Shown here: positions 1 to 7,943 of the stretch, piece after piece
How positions within the stretch are numbered: the stretch's first letter is position 1
Layout: every line of letters starts with the position of its first letter
Source of the DNA: Deltaproteobacteria bacterium
GTDB lineage: Bacteria > Desulfobacterota_B > Binatia > UBA9968
NCBI GenBank assembly: GCA_005879255.1
Contig: VBKY01000268.1
Span: forward strand, 10,537 to 25,233
Reading direction: 5' to 3'
Length of the DNA: 14,697 nt
Notes under the pieces: model-generated
Told to the model about the DNA's origin: nothing
Databases searched by the model: none
What the model saw: the letters and a program-made list of their open reading frames with translations, nothing else
Made by a program: the position numbers and the translations under genes

Positions 1-680
1 ACGGCCACGCCGAGGTCGACGCAGCGCTGCCAGAACGGCTCGTAGTCATAGGGGCTGTCGAGAGCGATGGTATCGCAGTACCAGGCGGCCTTCTGTCGAT
101 CGATTCCCTCCGCCGCGCCTGGGATCGGTCGCTCCTGATTTCCCCGCAGCATGATCGCTTTGAAGCCCCGCTGCTTTACCGCGTATTCCAGCTCCTCAAT
201 AGCTTCGTCCGGCGTACGGGCGGGCAGGATAGCTACTGGCGCAAACCTTGCGGCAAACGGCGCGAACATGTCGGCCGTCATCATGTTGTAGGCACGGACC
301 GCGGCCCGGTGCAGGTCATCCTGGGCTATGCCGTTGATGGTGAGCCCGAAGCTCGGATAGATCAGCGCGAAGTCGATACCCAATTCGGGCAGCCGCTCGT
401 TCAGCAAGGGCGGCAGCAGCGCTGTTGCCTTGTCGAGCGTATTGCTGGTCACACCCCACCAGATCGTGCGACGCATGCGGTTGTGCTGGCGTTCCGGCCA
501 GGTGGCCCGGTACCACGCTTGATTCCGGCGCCAGAGCGTTCTCATCTGATCGACAGATCCAGCACCGCCCACTTCGCGGAGGTACTCTAGGAAAATCGGA
601 ATCGGCTCCATCCAGTGGCCGTCGCCGTCGATCACCGGGTGTTTCAGTTCATCGTGAATTTCTGCGGCTCGATGCTCCAT
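1..680 (-). CDS. Amidohydrolase-2 family metal-dependent hydrolase, 3' end beyond the window
   Basis: The frame stays open from ATG at 680 to the left edge, giving about 226 residues of the N-terminal part. The start is supported by a purine-rich GAGAGGAG site about 9 bases upstream. Near the N-terminus is VIDGDGHWMEP (about residues 16-26), the Asp-x-Asp-x-His metal-binding signature of amidohydrolase-2 (TIM-barrel) proteins. Further typical stretches are DFALIYPSFGL, AVRAYNMMTADMFAPF and GFKAIMLRG, which correspond to barrel strands of this family. Members hydrolyse or decarboxylate varied aromatic or cyclic substrates; nothing here fixes the substrate. The C-terminal metal ligands lie outside the window. 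It is co-directional with the oxidoreductase upstream, but a 283-bp repeat-filled gap argues against tight coupling. Family assignment is firm, function open. Confidence 0.86.
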   Translation of the reverse strand, partial: MEHRAAEIHDELKHPVIDGDGHWMEPIPIFLEYLREVGGAGSVDQMRTLWRRNQAWYRATWPERQHNRMRRTIWWGVTSNTLDKATALLPPLLNERLPELGIDFALIYPSFGLTINGIAQDDLHRAAVRAYNMMTADMFAPFAARFAPVAILPARTPDEAIEELEYAVKQRGFKAIMLRGNQERPIPGAAEGIDRQKAAWYCDTIALDSPYDYEPFWQRCVDLGVA

Positions 681-963
681 GGGTCAGCGCTCCTCTCGCT
701 AATCTACTTCCTCTGTAACGCTAAGCCAGTGAGTCGTCAATCGCAATCGATCGTATGAATGCTTGATGAAAATTGGGAAGGGGCAGTGAAGGGGGGAACG
801 GCCGGACCGGCGTATTTAACTGAGACAAGCGGTTGAACGTTTTGAACGGAGCGGAACGATTGAACGGCTGGAACGATTGGAACCTCTGGAACCCTTGGAA
901 CTTCTGGAACGAGCCCAGCGATTCTGACCTTGAACTTTTGAACATTGAACCTTTGAACCGCCG
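681..963. other. Intergenic gap holding a GAAC repeat array
   Basis: This gap separates the amidohydrolase start from the oxidoreductase stop. Apart from the amidohydrolase ribosome site at 689-697, its main content is the GAAC array at 833-958, described separately. Short open frames run through it on both strands, but their translations are only the periodic array plus noise. No clear terminator was seen after the oxidoreductase. Confidence 0.6.
833..958 (+). repeat. Tandem-like GAAC array with a 9-bp period
   Basis: GAAC cores start at 835, 844, 854, 862, 871, 880, 889, 898 and 907, so most steps are exactly 9 bases (one 10, one 8). A second group at 932, 940, 947 and 955 steps by 7-8. 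The consensus unit is (T/G)TGGAACNN or TTGAACNNN with free filler positions. Because the period is a multiple of three, the plus strand reads as repeated Trp-Asn-x and the minus strand as Phe-Gln-x. Shorter relatives lie at 9123-9247, 9412-9444 and about 11612-11658. No function is known to me. It is not CRISPR-like, since units are too short and spacers too small. Confidence 0.8.
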
Positions 964-2044
964 TCAGGCCAACACAATTTTCTGCCGTTGCCCCGTCTGT
1001 GAAGCGCGCACAATGGCATCCAACGTTCGGTGGCGGCGCGCCGCGTGATCGAAGTCGGGCTCGATGTTCGAGCCGGTGCGTATCGCTTCGGCAAACTTAA
1101 TCCACATCTGGCCCACGTCGTACGCGGGACCGTTGCGCAAGGCCTCCGGCACCCACTTGAATTGCTCCGGCACGGGCAACTCTTGCAACGCCTTGGCGCC
1201 GGCGCTCCTCGCCGCCCTCGCCGCCGCCGATCATCGACAGCGTGCCGTCCCTGCCGTAAATCTCGAAGCGGTGGCCGCTGCCGTGGTACGGATGTGCGCC
1301 GCAGTATGCATTGACGATAGCGCCGTTTTCGAGCCGACCCTGAACCATGATGTTGTCGGGTGAGGTGACATCCACGTATTTTTTCGTGTCGGTCTCGAAC
1401 CACTGCGGCACCTGCGTGGCGACGATCGCGGACACTTCGGTCAGCTCGCCGACCACCATGCACATGGCGTCAAACACGTGGCCGAACGTAATCGTCAGCG
1501 TGTTCGCGCCCAGCGTCACATCGCGCTGCCAGGTGCGATCCGAGGGGCGGGTCAATACGCCGCTGTTCATCAGCATCAGGTTCACCGCTAGCACCTGGCC
1601 GACGTAACCTTGCTGGATGAGCTCGCGCATGAACAGATACGCGGGCGACGCACGGCGCTGCAAGCCGACCATGGTGCGCACGTTTTTCTTGTGCGCCAGC
1701 GCCGCGAGCTCTTCGGCCTCTTTCGTATTCGCGCCGAGGGGCCATTCGCAGTAGACGTGCTTGCCCGCTTCAATGGCGTTTTTGCTAAGCTCATAGTGCG
1801 CCGGCACGCGCACCGCGACCACCACTGCTTCAACCTCTCGATCGGCATGCAGCGCTTTGTCGTTGCCGTACGCGCCCGTCACGCCGAACTTATCGGCCGC
1901 TGCCTGCGCGGTATCCGCATGCGCCGTGCACACGGCATAGAGCTCGGCTTCGGACACGCCCTTCAGCGCCGGCACATGCGCCCGCGGCCCCCATCTGCCG
2001 CCTGCTCCGATAAGGCCTACGCGTAATGGATTGGATTGCGTCAT
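964..2044 (-). CDS. Gfo/Idh/MocA family NAD(P)-dependent oxidoreductase, frameshifted near the 3' end
   Basis: Starts at ATG 2044, preceded by AAGAGG six bases upstream. The N-terminal Rossmann motif is VGLIGAGGRWG (residues 9-19), followed by the cofactor-domain signature HVYCEWPLGA (about 96-105; Glu-Trp-Pro where the family usually has Glu-Lys-Pro) and the substrate-domain GHVFDAM (188-194), whose His and Asp sit in the family's catalytic region. These enzymes oxidise or reduce sugars, inositols and related substrates; the substrate is not predictable here. The frame of the first 280 residues runs on into low-complexity Arg/Ala/Gly. The genuine C-terminus (LPVPEQFKWVPEAL... to TGA at 964) lies in another frame. 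Skipping one base in the G/C-rich stretch at about 1195-1215 joins them into about 359 residues, a normal family length. It is therefore a true frameshift or a base error. Confidence 0.88.
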
Positions 2045-2337
2045 TGTTTTCCTCTTCCGGGGTGAGTTTCAGCTCTGGCGCGGTTGCGACGAAAATGGCG
2101 GAAGGGTCAGAGCGCCGGGTCAGACTTTTACGTTACAACAATCTGAAAGGAAAGTCTGGAAATAAAAGTCTGACTCTTCTCCTTCTCCTTAACGATTCTA
2201 CCTATGCTTCACTCAATCGTCGCGCATTGACAGCAAGATGAAAGACCGGACCATCAAGACTCAAGAGGCTAAATATCAAAGAACCAAAGCCTGACACCGC
2301 ACCCGCAGAGACAGGCCGCGGCAATCGCTCTGACTAT
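2045..2337. other. Intergenic gap with REP-like inverted repeat
   Basis: Gap between the start of the oxidoreductase and the end of the alpha/beta-hydrolase gene on the same strand. It contains the oxidoreductase ribosome site (2051-2056) and the inverted repeat at 2119-2174. No gene or clear terminator was seen. The short plus-strand open frame here just reads through the repeat. Confidence 0.6.
2119..2174. repeat. 12-bp perfect inverted repeat, REP/MITE-like
   Basis: GTCAGACTTTTA at 2119-2130 is exactly complementary to TAAAAGTCTGAC at 2163-2174, with 32 bases between. GGGTCAG also occurs twice in direct orientation just before (2104-2110 and 2117-2123), and the spacer contains a third partial AAGTCTG. 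The GGGTCAGACTTTT end resembles palindromic debris I associate with REP-type elements in proteobacterial genomes, but no transposase is present here. It could alternatively act as an mRNA hairpin in the leader of the oxidoreductase gene. Confidence 0.65.
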
Positions 2338-4462
2338 CTACTTCAAAACATTGCTCGCATCCGCCGCCGCAATCAGCGCATCGGCATCCTTCTGCAACAG
2401 AAACTTCTGCGCCACCGCATTGGCTGCAGCTTTTCGAACCGCCGCGACGTAACCCGCGTGATCGGTATAACGCTCTTCCAGTGACAATCGCGGGTCGCTT
2501 TTAGCCATGCGTTCGGCTCTGGTTTTTGTGAACGATCTTGTCCTGGTGAAACGGCAACGCGCCGCCGGCGGTAATGTTCCACCCGAGATAAGTGCCGAGC
2601 GGCGCATCGCGCAGCACGACAGGTACCCCGCCGATTTCGTTGCCGTCGGCGTCGACTTTCGGCACCAGCATTTTGATGATCTGCTTGATGGGTGGCAGCG
2701 CGTTGCTGGGCACGCCTGATGTGTCGTTCGGATCGAAGCCGGGGCCCCAGTCGTAATCGAGCACGGCATTGATGAATCCGGGCTCCGGCGCGGTCGGCCG
2801 CAATCCCGGTATCGTGGGGAAATTCATCGCGGCCTTGTTTGCTTCGACGAGCTGGCGTTCGCGCAGCGTCGGATAGCGGCTGTCGGGCGGCGGCGTGTTG
2901 CGCATGACCCAATTGCGAAAATGCACCGTCAGCGCATTGTATGTCTCGGTGTGCGGCAGCGGATTCGCGGGCAGAACGCCGAGGCCGGAGTTGTTGCCAG
3001 GGCAATCGACCGGCTTGGTCGGCAGGCCGACGCCGGGCAGGCTGCTGTCGAAGCCGCCCACACCACCGCCATGCGTGGTGCTCGCGATGTAATAGCGGCG
3101 CACATTGTCGGGCAGCGCGATGTCTTCGGTGGGACTCGTGCCCACCCATTCCGGTCCCAGTTTCAGCCCCCAGATTTCGGCGGCGCCGAAATGCTCGATG
3201 ACTTTCGGGCAGGTTTTGGTCGCGTTACAGCGGTCGAGTACGCTGCGTGTCGGTAGCGCGCGCGCCTGATCGGGATACGGCACCCACCATTGCGGCCCTT
3301 CGCTGCCGACCTGGTAGAGCTCCATCACGCCGTCGGGTTGCGCCCAGCGGAAGTTGAGCGCGATGCGGCGACCGGCGATGATGGGCCACAAGCCGTCGTG
3401 CACCTGGCGCTTGGCTTCGTCCTGATTGAAACCCAGATGCAGCCAACCTCTCAAGTAATTGCCGGCTTGCGAGCGGCCGCGCGTAATGCTGCGCGAGATG
3501 CGTCCCGCCAGCGGATTCGCCGTGCCGAAATCATCTTTGTCCGCATATTTGAAAAACGATGCGAGATCGCGCCAGGCGGCGAAACCGATGCCGAGGATGT
3601 ACGGATCTTTCGCGGTGTATACCACTTGATAGAGCTTCGCCGGATTGAAGCCGCCCTTGAGGCAGATCTGCACCGGCAATTTCGTCAGCGGCAGCGGCGC
3701 GTCAAACGTGCCGCCGCCGCAGAATTTCCAGTCGGCGCTTGCGATCGGCGTTTCGCCGGTGACCGCGCCTTGTTGCGATTCGTGATCGCGCGAGACCAGC
3801 GTCGCTTTCGTCGTATCCAGGCTCGCCGGCAGATAGGGCAGCGGGTTGGTCTGCACGATCAACGGCTGCGCGCCAAGTCCTGAGCGGTTAATGATGCGGC
3901 CGAGCACGGCACCGGTGATCGGCGAGCCGTCCGCGTTCTTTGCGACCGGAACCTGCAGCCAGTGATTCGCACCCACCGTCATCGTCGCGCGCACGGTAGT
4001 GCCGAGTGCGGCGCTCATCCCGGCGTTGTCGCCCTGCCACGCGCTCGCGAGTCCGATGTCGCCGAAGCCGCGCTCCATGTTGGCGATAATGGCCGGCCGG
4101 CCGCGATTGGGCACGTCATGCCACAGGAGGCCACTCGCCTTGGCCATGTCGATCGGCTTGGTGATGACGAAGCTCGCGACATAGCGCACCTGGCCGTCAG
4201 CGTCTTTGCCGAGTTCGATGTCCTGAATAATTTTGTTGGGCGGATCGCCGGGATCAAGCTCGCCAAACGCGCGGCCGGAAAGCTGCTCATATTGTCCGGC
4301 GTCGCCGTAAGAGGCGCACGACGCGCCTTTACAAAAAGCCGGCGAGATTTTTTCGTCGATGACGATTTTGGTGACGCGCGCGTGCAGCGGCGCAGCACAA
4401 ACCAGAATCCCCGCAGCGACTGCAAGCGCGGTCGTTAACGATTTGCGTATGCGTTTAGACAT
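2338..4462 (-). CDS. Secreted alpha/beta-hydrolase-domain protein (Abhydrolase_10 type), frameshifted near the 3' end
   Basis: I choose ATG 4462 because GGAGGAG lies 8 bases upstream (4471-4477) and the product then begins with a clean Sec signal peptide (MSKRIRKSLTTALAVAAGIL... ending LHA). An in-frame ATG at 4531 would add 23 residues before it. The nucleophile elbow is GRSQAG, with Ser at residue 331, followed by an LRGWL helix. A likely catalytic His is in STTHGG (residue 464). The C-terminal signature DPRLSLEERY, diagnostic of this family of roughly 700-residue exported hydrolases, is in another frame, ending at TAG 2338. The first frame stops at 2501. One surplus base around 2522-2538, near a run of five A/T, would reconnect them into about 707 residues. 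The active-site residues precede the break. The family is probably esterase-like, with substrate unknown. Confidence 0.86.
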
Positions 4463-4798
4463 CCGACGGACTCCTCCAGTAGTTACTACTTGAACCGCGA
4501 CGGACGCAAGGGGCGCGAAGGAAAGGTTCATAGTCCATTGAAAGTCCCAGTTTAGAAATTCGACGGCGTATTATTTATTACTTTCCAATCCTGAACCAAG
4601 AAAAACCCCTTTGTCAGACTTGCCCAACTCTACTAACTTGCTTTCGTCACAGTCGTCCAAGTTTGGTAAGCGCATGATCGCTCGTGATGCCGAGTTGGGA
4701 ACAATCCAAAGGAACACGCTACTTTTCCAATTTCTGAGTCCTAAAGAATCAACCTGTTCCCTTTTCCCTCAGTCCTTAACGCAGAGTAATATAGGCGA
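4463..4798. other. AT-richer intergenic gap between divergent genes
   Basis: The alpha/beta-hydrolase gene leaves to the left and the toxin gene to the right, so promoters for both should lie here. The strongest visible element is the ribosome site of the hydrolase at 4471-4477. Positions 4568-4582 are a short A/T-only tract that could belong to a promoter, but I could not pair it with a convincing -35 box. Two loose GAAC units occur near 4708-4726. I see no gene. Confidence 0.5.
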
Positions 4799-5065
4799 AT
4801 TGATTATGAGCTGTCCAATAAGAAATCCTCACGGGGGAATGTCAGGAAGTTTTCAGGCTTCAAGAAAGCGGCTGAGCGTAAGCTGGTCATGCTGGACAGC
4901 GCGGTGAAGCTCGGAGATCTGGCTTCGACTCCGGGAAACAGATTTGAGAAGCTGTCAGGAGACAGGGCGGGGCAATCCAGTATCCGGATCAACGACCAAT
5001 GGCGGATTTGTTTTACGTGGAAGGATGACGGTCCCCACGACGTTGAAATTGTGGACTATCATTAA
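4799..5065 (+). CDS. higB: HigB/RelE-type toxin of a type II toxin-antitoxin system, 5' end irregular
   Basis: The C-terminal two thirds match HigB mRNA interferases closely: ERKLVMLDSAVKLGDL, PGNRFEKLSGDRAGQ, SIRINDQWRICF, and the ending DVEIVDYH before TAA 5063. HigB cleaves ribosome-bound mRNA and is neutralised by HigA, whose gene starts 11 bases downstream. The 5' end is a problem. In this frame a stop at 4787 is followed by only TAT AGG CGA ATT before GAT TAT GAG, with no ATG, GTG or TTG. The family's usual MI.SF beginning is missing, although TTG 4800 and ATG 4806 (reading LIMSC) exist in another frame. The family normally has about 92 residues; 88 are counted here from ATT 4799. Either the start is non-canonical, or a base is missing near 4815-4830, or the toxin is inactivated. 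Family certain, start unresolved. Confidence 0.72.
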   Translation: MDYELSNKKSSRGNVRKFSGFKKAAERKLVMLDSAVKLGDLASTPGNRFEKLSGDRAGQSSIRINDQWRICFTWKDDGPHDVEIVDYH

Positions 5066-5076
5066 GAGGTGACAAG

Positions 5077-5385
5077 ATGAAGAAAAATAGAAGGCGCCCG
5101 GTGCCGCCGGGTGAAATTCTCAATGAGGAATTCCTCAAGCCGCTGGGCCTGACGGCGAACGCGCTCGCGAAGGCGATAGGGGTACCGCCCAACCGGATCA
5201 CCGCGATTCTGAAGGACGAAAGAGGCATCACCGGAGATACCGCGATCCGCCTGGGGACGTTTTTCAAGACCTCGGCGGAATTCTGGATGAACCTGCAAAT
5301 GACTTATGACCTGCGTAACGCTGAGAAATCGCTCCCGGCAAAGGTTAGAAAAAGCATAGAGGATAACCGGAGCATCCTGGCATGA
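5077..5385 (+). CDS. higA: HigA family antitoxin, XRE-type helix-turn-helix
   Basis: A 102-residue protein starting at ATG 5077 behind GAGGTG. It opens with the family hallmark RRRPVPPGEILNEEFLKPLG. A helix-turn-helix follows (about 24-60: LTANALAKAIGVPPNRI, then GDTAIRLGTFF), then the typical SAEFWMNLQMTYDLRNAE segment and a C-terminal helix. HigA binds HigB to block it and represses the operon by binding its promoter. The toxin-before-antitoxin order and 11-base spacing are those of higBA. Length and motifs are complete, so this antitoxin appears intact even if the toxin is not. Confidence 0.93.
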   Translation: MKKNRRRPVPPGEILNEEFLKPLGLTANALAKAIGVPPNRITAILKDERGITGDTAIRLGTFFKTSAEFWMNLQMTYDLRNAEKSLPAKVRKSIEDNRSILA

Positions 5386-5443
5386 TACTGCTTCAGCGGA
5401 GGATGAACCTGATGGCTGCGTGTTAGTTGCGCAATTTGAAACC

Positions 5444-5644
5444 ATGACTGTTTTCAAGTTGATCCTTACTAGGTTCTTCCAGAAGCTTGGCCCGTCGCTA
5501 CTATGGTTCGTACTGGTTCCAATCGGGGTTGTAGTGCTCTTTAACGTTTTAATGTGGATTACCGCTTACGTGGAATGCCTTACTCTTGATAAACCAGCGT
5601 ATTGGGATCGGATGCCTGGTCCGAACAAGCCTATATGCCGTTGA
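5444..5644 (+). CDS. Possible small single-span membrane protein
   Basis: From ATG 5444 the frame encodes 66 residues with one strong hydrophobic segment (LLWFVLVPIGVVVLFNVLMW, about residues 18-37) and a polar Pro-rich tail ending before TGA 5642. An in-frame GTG at 5420 would add eight residues. No good ribosome site precedes either start, and I do not recognise the family. It lies 58 bases after higA on the same strand, so it could be cotranscribed. The clear membrane segment is the only argument that it is real. Confidence 0.33.
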   Translation: MTVFKLILTRFFQKLGPSLLWFVLVPIGVVVLFNVLMWITAYVECLTLDKPAYWDRMPGPNKPICR

Positions 5645-6102
5645 GAGTTCACTACCTAACCTGGTGATCGAAACTTGGCAGCGGAATATCAACAGCAGTT
5701 AAAGCAAACAACCGCCCCTCTACTCTACAATCAGCCGAATACTCGCGATCGCGGGCCGGGACAGCAAAAGTAAAAGACCCGACCTTCCATTCATCGACCA
5801 TCCGTTCATGCGACCCTACGTTCACGACCCCGTTCTGCCCCAGCTGTTAGCTTCAATCGGCGCTCCATTGCCGGTCGAAGCAACGCGGAATCTGGAGCGT
5901 TGTGTCACGTTCCTACCATCTCACCGATTATCTTGCGCTTGGGAAATGCGATTTGGGGCGAAAGCGGTAGATATTTCGGGCACACCGAGATCCAGTACGA
6001 GCAGCAACCCTTTGTCACCACGGCAATTCTACAATGTAAAATTCCACCAGGCGTCATTTAGCATGAGGCGATTCTGATTCTGACTCCTCGCGACTCGGTT
6101 TT
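5645..6102. other. Gap without recognised gene
   Basis: This stretch lies between the possible small membrane protein and the 3' end of the permease gene. A plus-strand open frame at 5808-6077 has no recognisable motif, no ribosome site and an irregular composition. No convincing terminator for the convergent permease gene is visible, and no ATPase gene for the transporter is present on either strand. Confidence 0.5.
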
Positions 6103-7809
6103 TTAGCTGGTTTGGCGCGGCCGCGTCAGCCGCTCCAATATTAACAAGGCCATCACCAGGCTGAGCTGCATCATGGCGATCACAGCGGTGATGTTGCGAT
6201 ATCCTTCTTCGTAATAGTAGAGAAGCGCGATGGTCAGAGTTTCCGTGCCGTAGGAGTACAGCAGCAGAGGAATGGTCAGGCTGCGCGCCGAGAGCGCAAA
6301 GACGATCACAAAAGCGGCGGCGATGCCAATGCGCAGAAGCGGCAAGACAATCCGAGTCATGGTCTGAAGCCACGAAGCGCCGTGCACCATCGAGCATTCT
6401 TCCAGGTCCTTGCTTACTTGCATGATCGCCGATTGCATCGTGCGGGTGCCGAGCGGCAAGCCATTCACCACCAAACCGAAAATCACGATCATTGAAGTGC
6501 CGTAGAGATTGATCGCCTGGGGAAGAGATATCCACGCCCAGAGCAAAGCCAGGCCGAGGACGATCCCCGGCATGGTCCACGGCAGCCAGGCCGTGAGCTC
6601 CATCACCGGCCCCAGCCAATGGCGCGTGCGGATGCGGATGTAGCCGATCAGGCCGCCCAAAGTGATGACACCCGCAGCCGCCGCACAGGAAAAGACAATC
6701 GTGTTGCGCAAACCTCCCATCGTGCGCGGGTCGTGGAAAACCTTGAGCCAGTTATCGAAGGTAAAGTGCTCTACCTTGTACAGACCGAAAACCTTGAAGA
6801 ATGAGCTGGCGCAGATCTGCGTCAAGGGGATCAAGATGGCCAGAGTAAAATAGATTAGAAAGAGCGCAAAGATGCCCCAGCGAACCAAGGGACCTGGCGT
6901 GACGCGACGGGGTTGATAACCCTTGCCGCTGATCGTCGTGAATTCGCGCCTGCCCAGTATCCGCCACTGCACGGAAACCATGACAAAAGTGATGATCATG
7001 AGAATAACGGCCAGCGCCGTGGCAGTACTGTACTGCGGCGGATGACGGTGTCTGAGCACCCGATAGATTTCATTGGCGAAAACATAGACGCCGCCCGGAG
7101 TGCCGAACAGGTAGGGGTCCTCGAAGGATTCCAGCGCGCGAATAAACGATAGGATCGAGACGCCCAGGATCGCCGGCAAGATCATGGGCAGCGTAACTCG
7201 CAAGGTCGTCTGAGAATTGGTCGCGCCCGCTGCCGCGGACGCTTCTTCGTAGGAGGGATCCATGTTGTAGAAGAAGCCGACCAGCAGGAGGTAAAGAAAG
7301 GACGTGGTGCTCAAGACAGAATGAAAAAGCAAGCCACCCCAACCATAAATGTTGACCACGGGACCACGCGCGCCGAAAACCTGGATGAAGAGTTGGTTGA
7401 TAAGTCCATTTTGCGGGTTGCCGAGCATGACCCAGGAGATGGCCGTGAGAAGGTCCGGGATGAAGAAGGGAATCGGGATCAGCAACTCCATCAGGCCGCG
7501 GCCCGGAACATGGGCGCGCGCCACCGCCCACGCAAAGGTCAGGGCCAGAACGAGACTGATTGCCGTCCGGGCCGTCGCATAGACAACGCTATTGAAAAAA
7601 ATCTCGCCGATGCCTTCAGTGTTTAATAATTCTCGGTAGCCGTCGAGGGTGAACTTTCCCCAGGCGCCCGGCTGCCCGGTAAAAAAGCTCGCCGCGAGCA
7701 GCATCAGGGTCGGGTAGAGAACGAGGATAATTAAAACAGCAAACAGGAGATAGTAGAGGAGCGTGACCCGCTGCAATGCGCGCAAAGCACGCTCTAACTT
7801 GGAGAGCAT
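6103..7809 (-). CDS. Fe3+-type ABC importer permease with two fused transmembrane domains
   Basis: A 568-residue inner-membrane protein with about twelve hydrophobic segments in two homologous halves, as in FbpB/SfuB-type permeases. Each half carries an EAA loop, the contact site for the ATPase: EEASAAAGATNSQTTLRVTLP (about 188-208) in the first and EECSMVHGASWLQTMTRIVLP (470-490) in the second. The Gly after Ala is conserved in both. Such permeases import ferric iron or small organic solutes (thiamine, polyamines, aminophosphonates) delivered by a periplasmic binding protein; iron is a family-level guess. The binding-protein gene lies 134 bases upstream on the same strand. No Shine-Dalgarno site is evident before ATG 7807-7809, so translation may be weak. 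No ATPase gene follows. Confidence 0.94.
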   Translation of the reverse strand: MLSKLERALRALQRVTLLYYLLFAVLIILVLYPTLMLLAASFFTGQPGAWGKFTLDGYRELLNTEGIGEIFFNSVVYATARTAISLVLALTFAWAVARAHVPGRGLMELLIPIPFFIPDLLTAISWVMLGNPQNGLINQLFIQVFGARGPVVNIYGWGGLLFHSVLSTTSFLYLLLVGFFYNMDPSYEEASAAAGATNSQTTLRVTLPMILPAILGVSILSFIRALESFEDPYLFGTPGGVYVFANEIYRVLRHRHPPQYSTATALAVILMIITFVMVSVQWRILGRREFTTISGKGYQPRRVTPGPLVRWGIFALFLIYFTLAILIPLTQICASSFFKVFGLYKVEHFTFDNWLKVFHDPRTMGGLRNTIVFSCAAAAGVITLGGLIGYIRIRTRHWLGPVMELTAWLPWTMPGIVLGLALLWAWISLPQAINLYGTSMIVIFGLVVNGLPLGTRTMQSAIMQVSKDLEECSMVHGASWLQTMTRIVLPLLRIGIAAAFVIVFALSARSLTIPLLLYSYGTETLTIALLYYYEEGYRNITAVIAMMQLSLVMALLILERLTRPRQTS

Positions 7810-7842
7810 CGAAGATCAAAGCTCAAGCAGCCGTGAGCCAGG

Positions 7843-7903
7843 AAAAAAGCGCGAGCTCAACTGACGAAATACTCGAATAGGAAATTCCTGCCCGTGCTCG
7901 CGC
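7843..7903 (-). terminator. Terminator-like hairpin between binding-protein and permease genes
   Basis: Read on the minus strand, GCGCGAGC (7903-7896) is followed after 39 bases by its exact complement GCTCGCGC (7856-7849) and directly by six T (7848-7843). The stem is 8 bp, all G/C but one or two pairs, with the T run in the right place for intrinsic termination. The long loop contains a smaller palindrome (AGGAAATTCCT, 7879-7889). Its position after the binding-protein gene and before the permease fits partial termination, which would make more binding protein than permease. The large loop lowers confidence. Confidence 0.5.
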
Positions 7904-7943
7904 ACGACAACGTTCCATCGGTCACAGGCGCTTGGGAACGCGC

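Noticed and set aside
721..945. Minus-strand open frame with Phe-Gln-x repeats
   Set aside because: Same DNA array read on the other strand; no ribosome site and no family resemblance.
833..958. CRISPR array
   Set aside because: Repeat cores are only 4-6 bases with 3-5 base fillers, and no cas genes are present.
833..1048. Open frame reading Trp-Asn-x repeats as a small repeat protein
   Set aside because: It has no ribosome site, overlaps the oxidoreductase C-terminus in antisense, and its repetition is just the 9-bp DNA period.
1195..1215. Programmed ribosomal frameshift in the oxidoreductase
   Set aside because: No slippery heptamer or family precedent is visible, and two further genes show similar single-base breaks, which fits error or decay better.
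4463..4531. 23-residue N-terminal extension of the alpha/beta-hydrolase
   Set aside because: ATG 4462 has a strong GGAGGAG site at good spacing and starts a standard signal peptide; the extension has neither.
4611..4907. Plus-strand open frame of 98 residues
   Set aside because: It overlaps the toxin gene in another frame and its translation has no family features.
5808..6077. Plus-strand open frame of 89 residues
   Set aside because: No ribosome site, motif or coding-like composition; likely chance.
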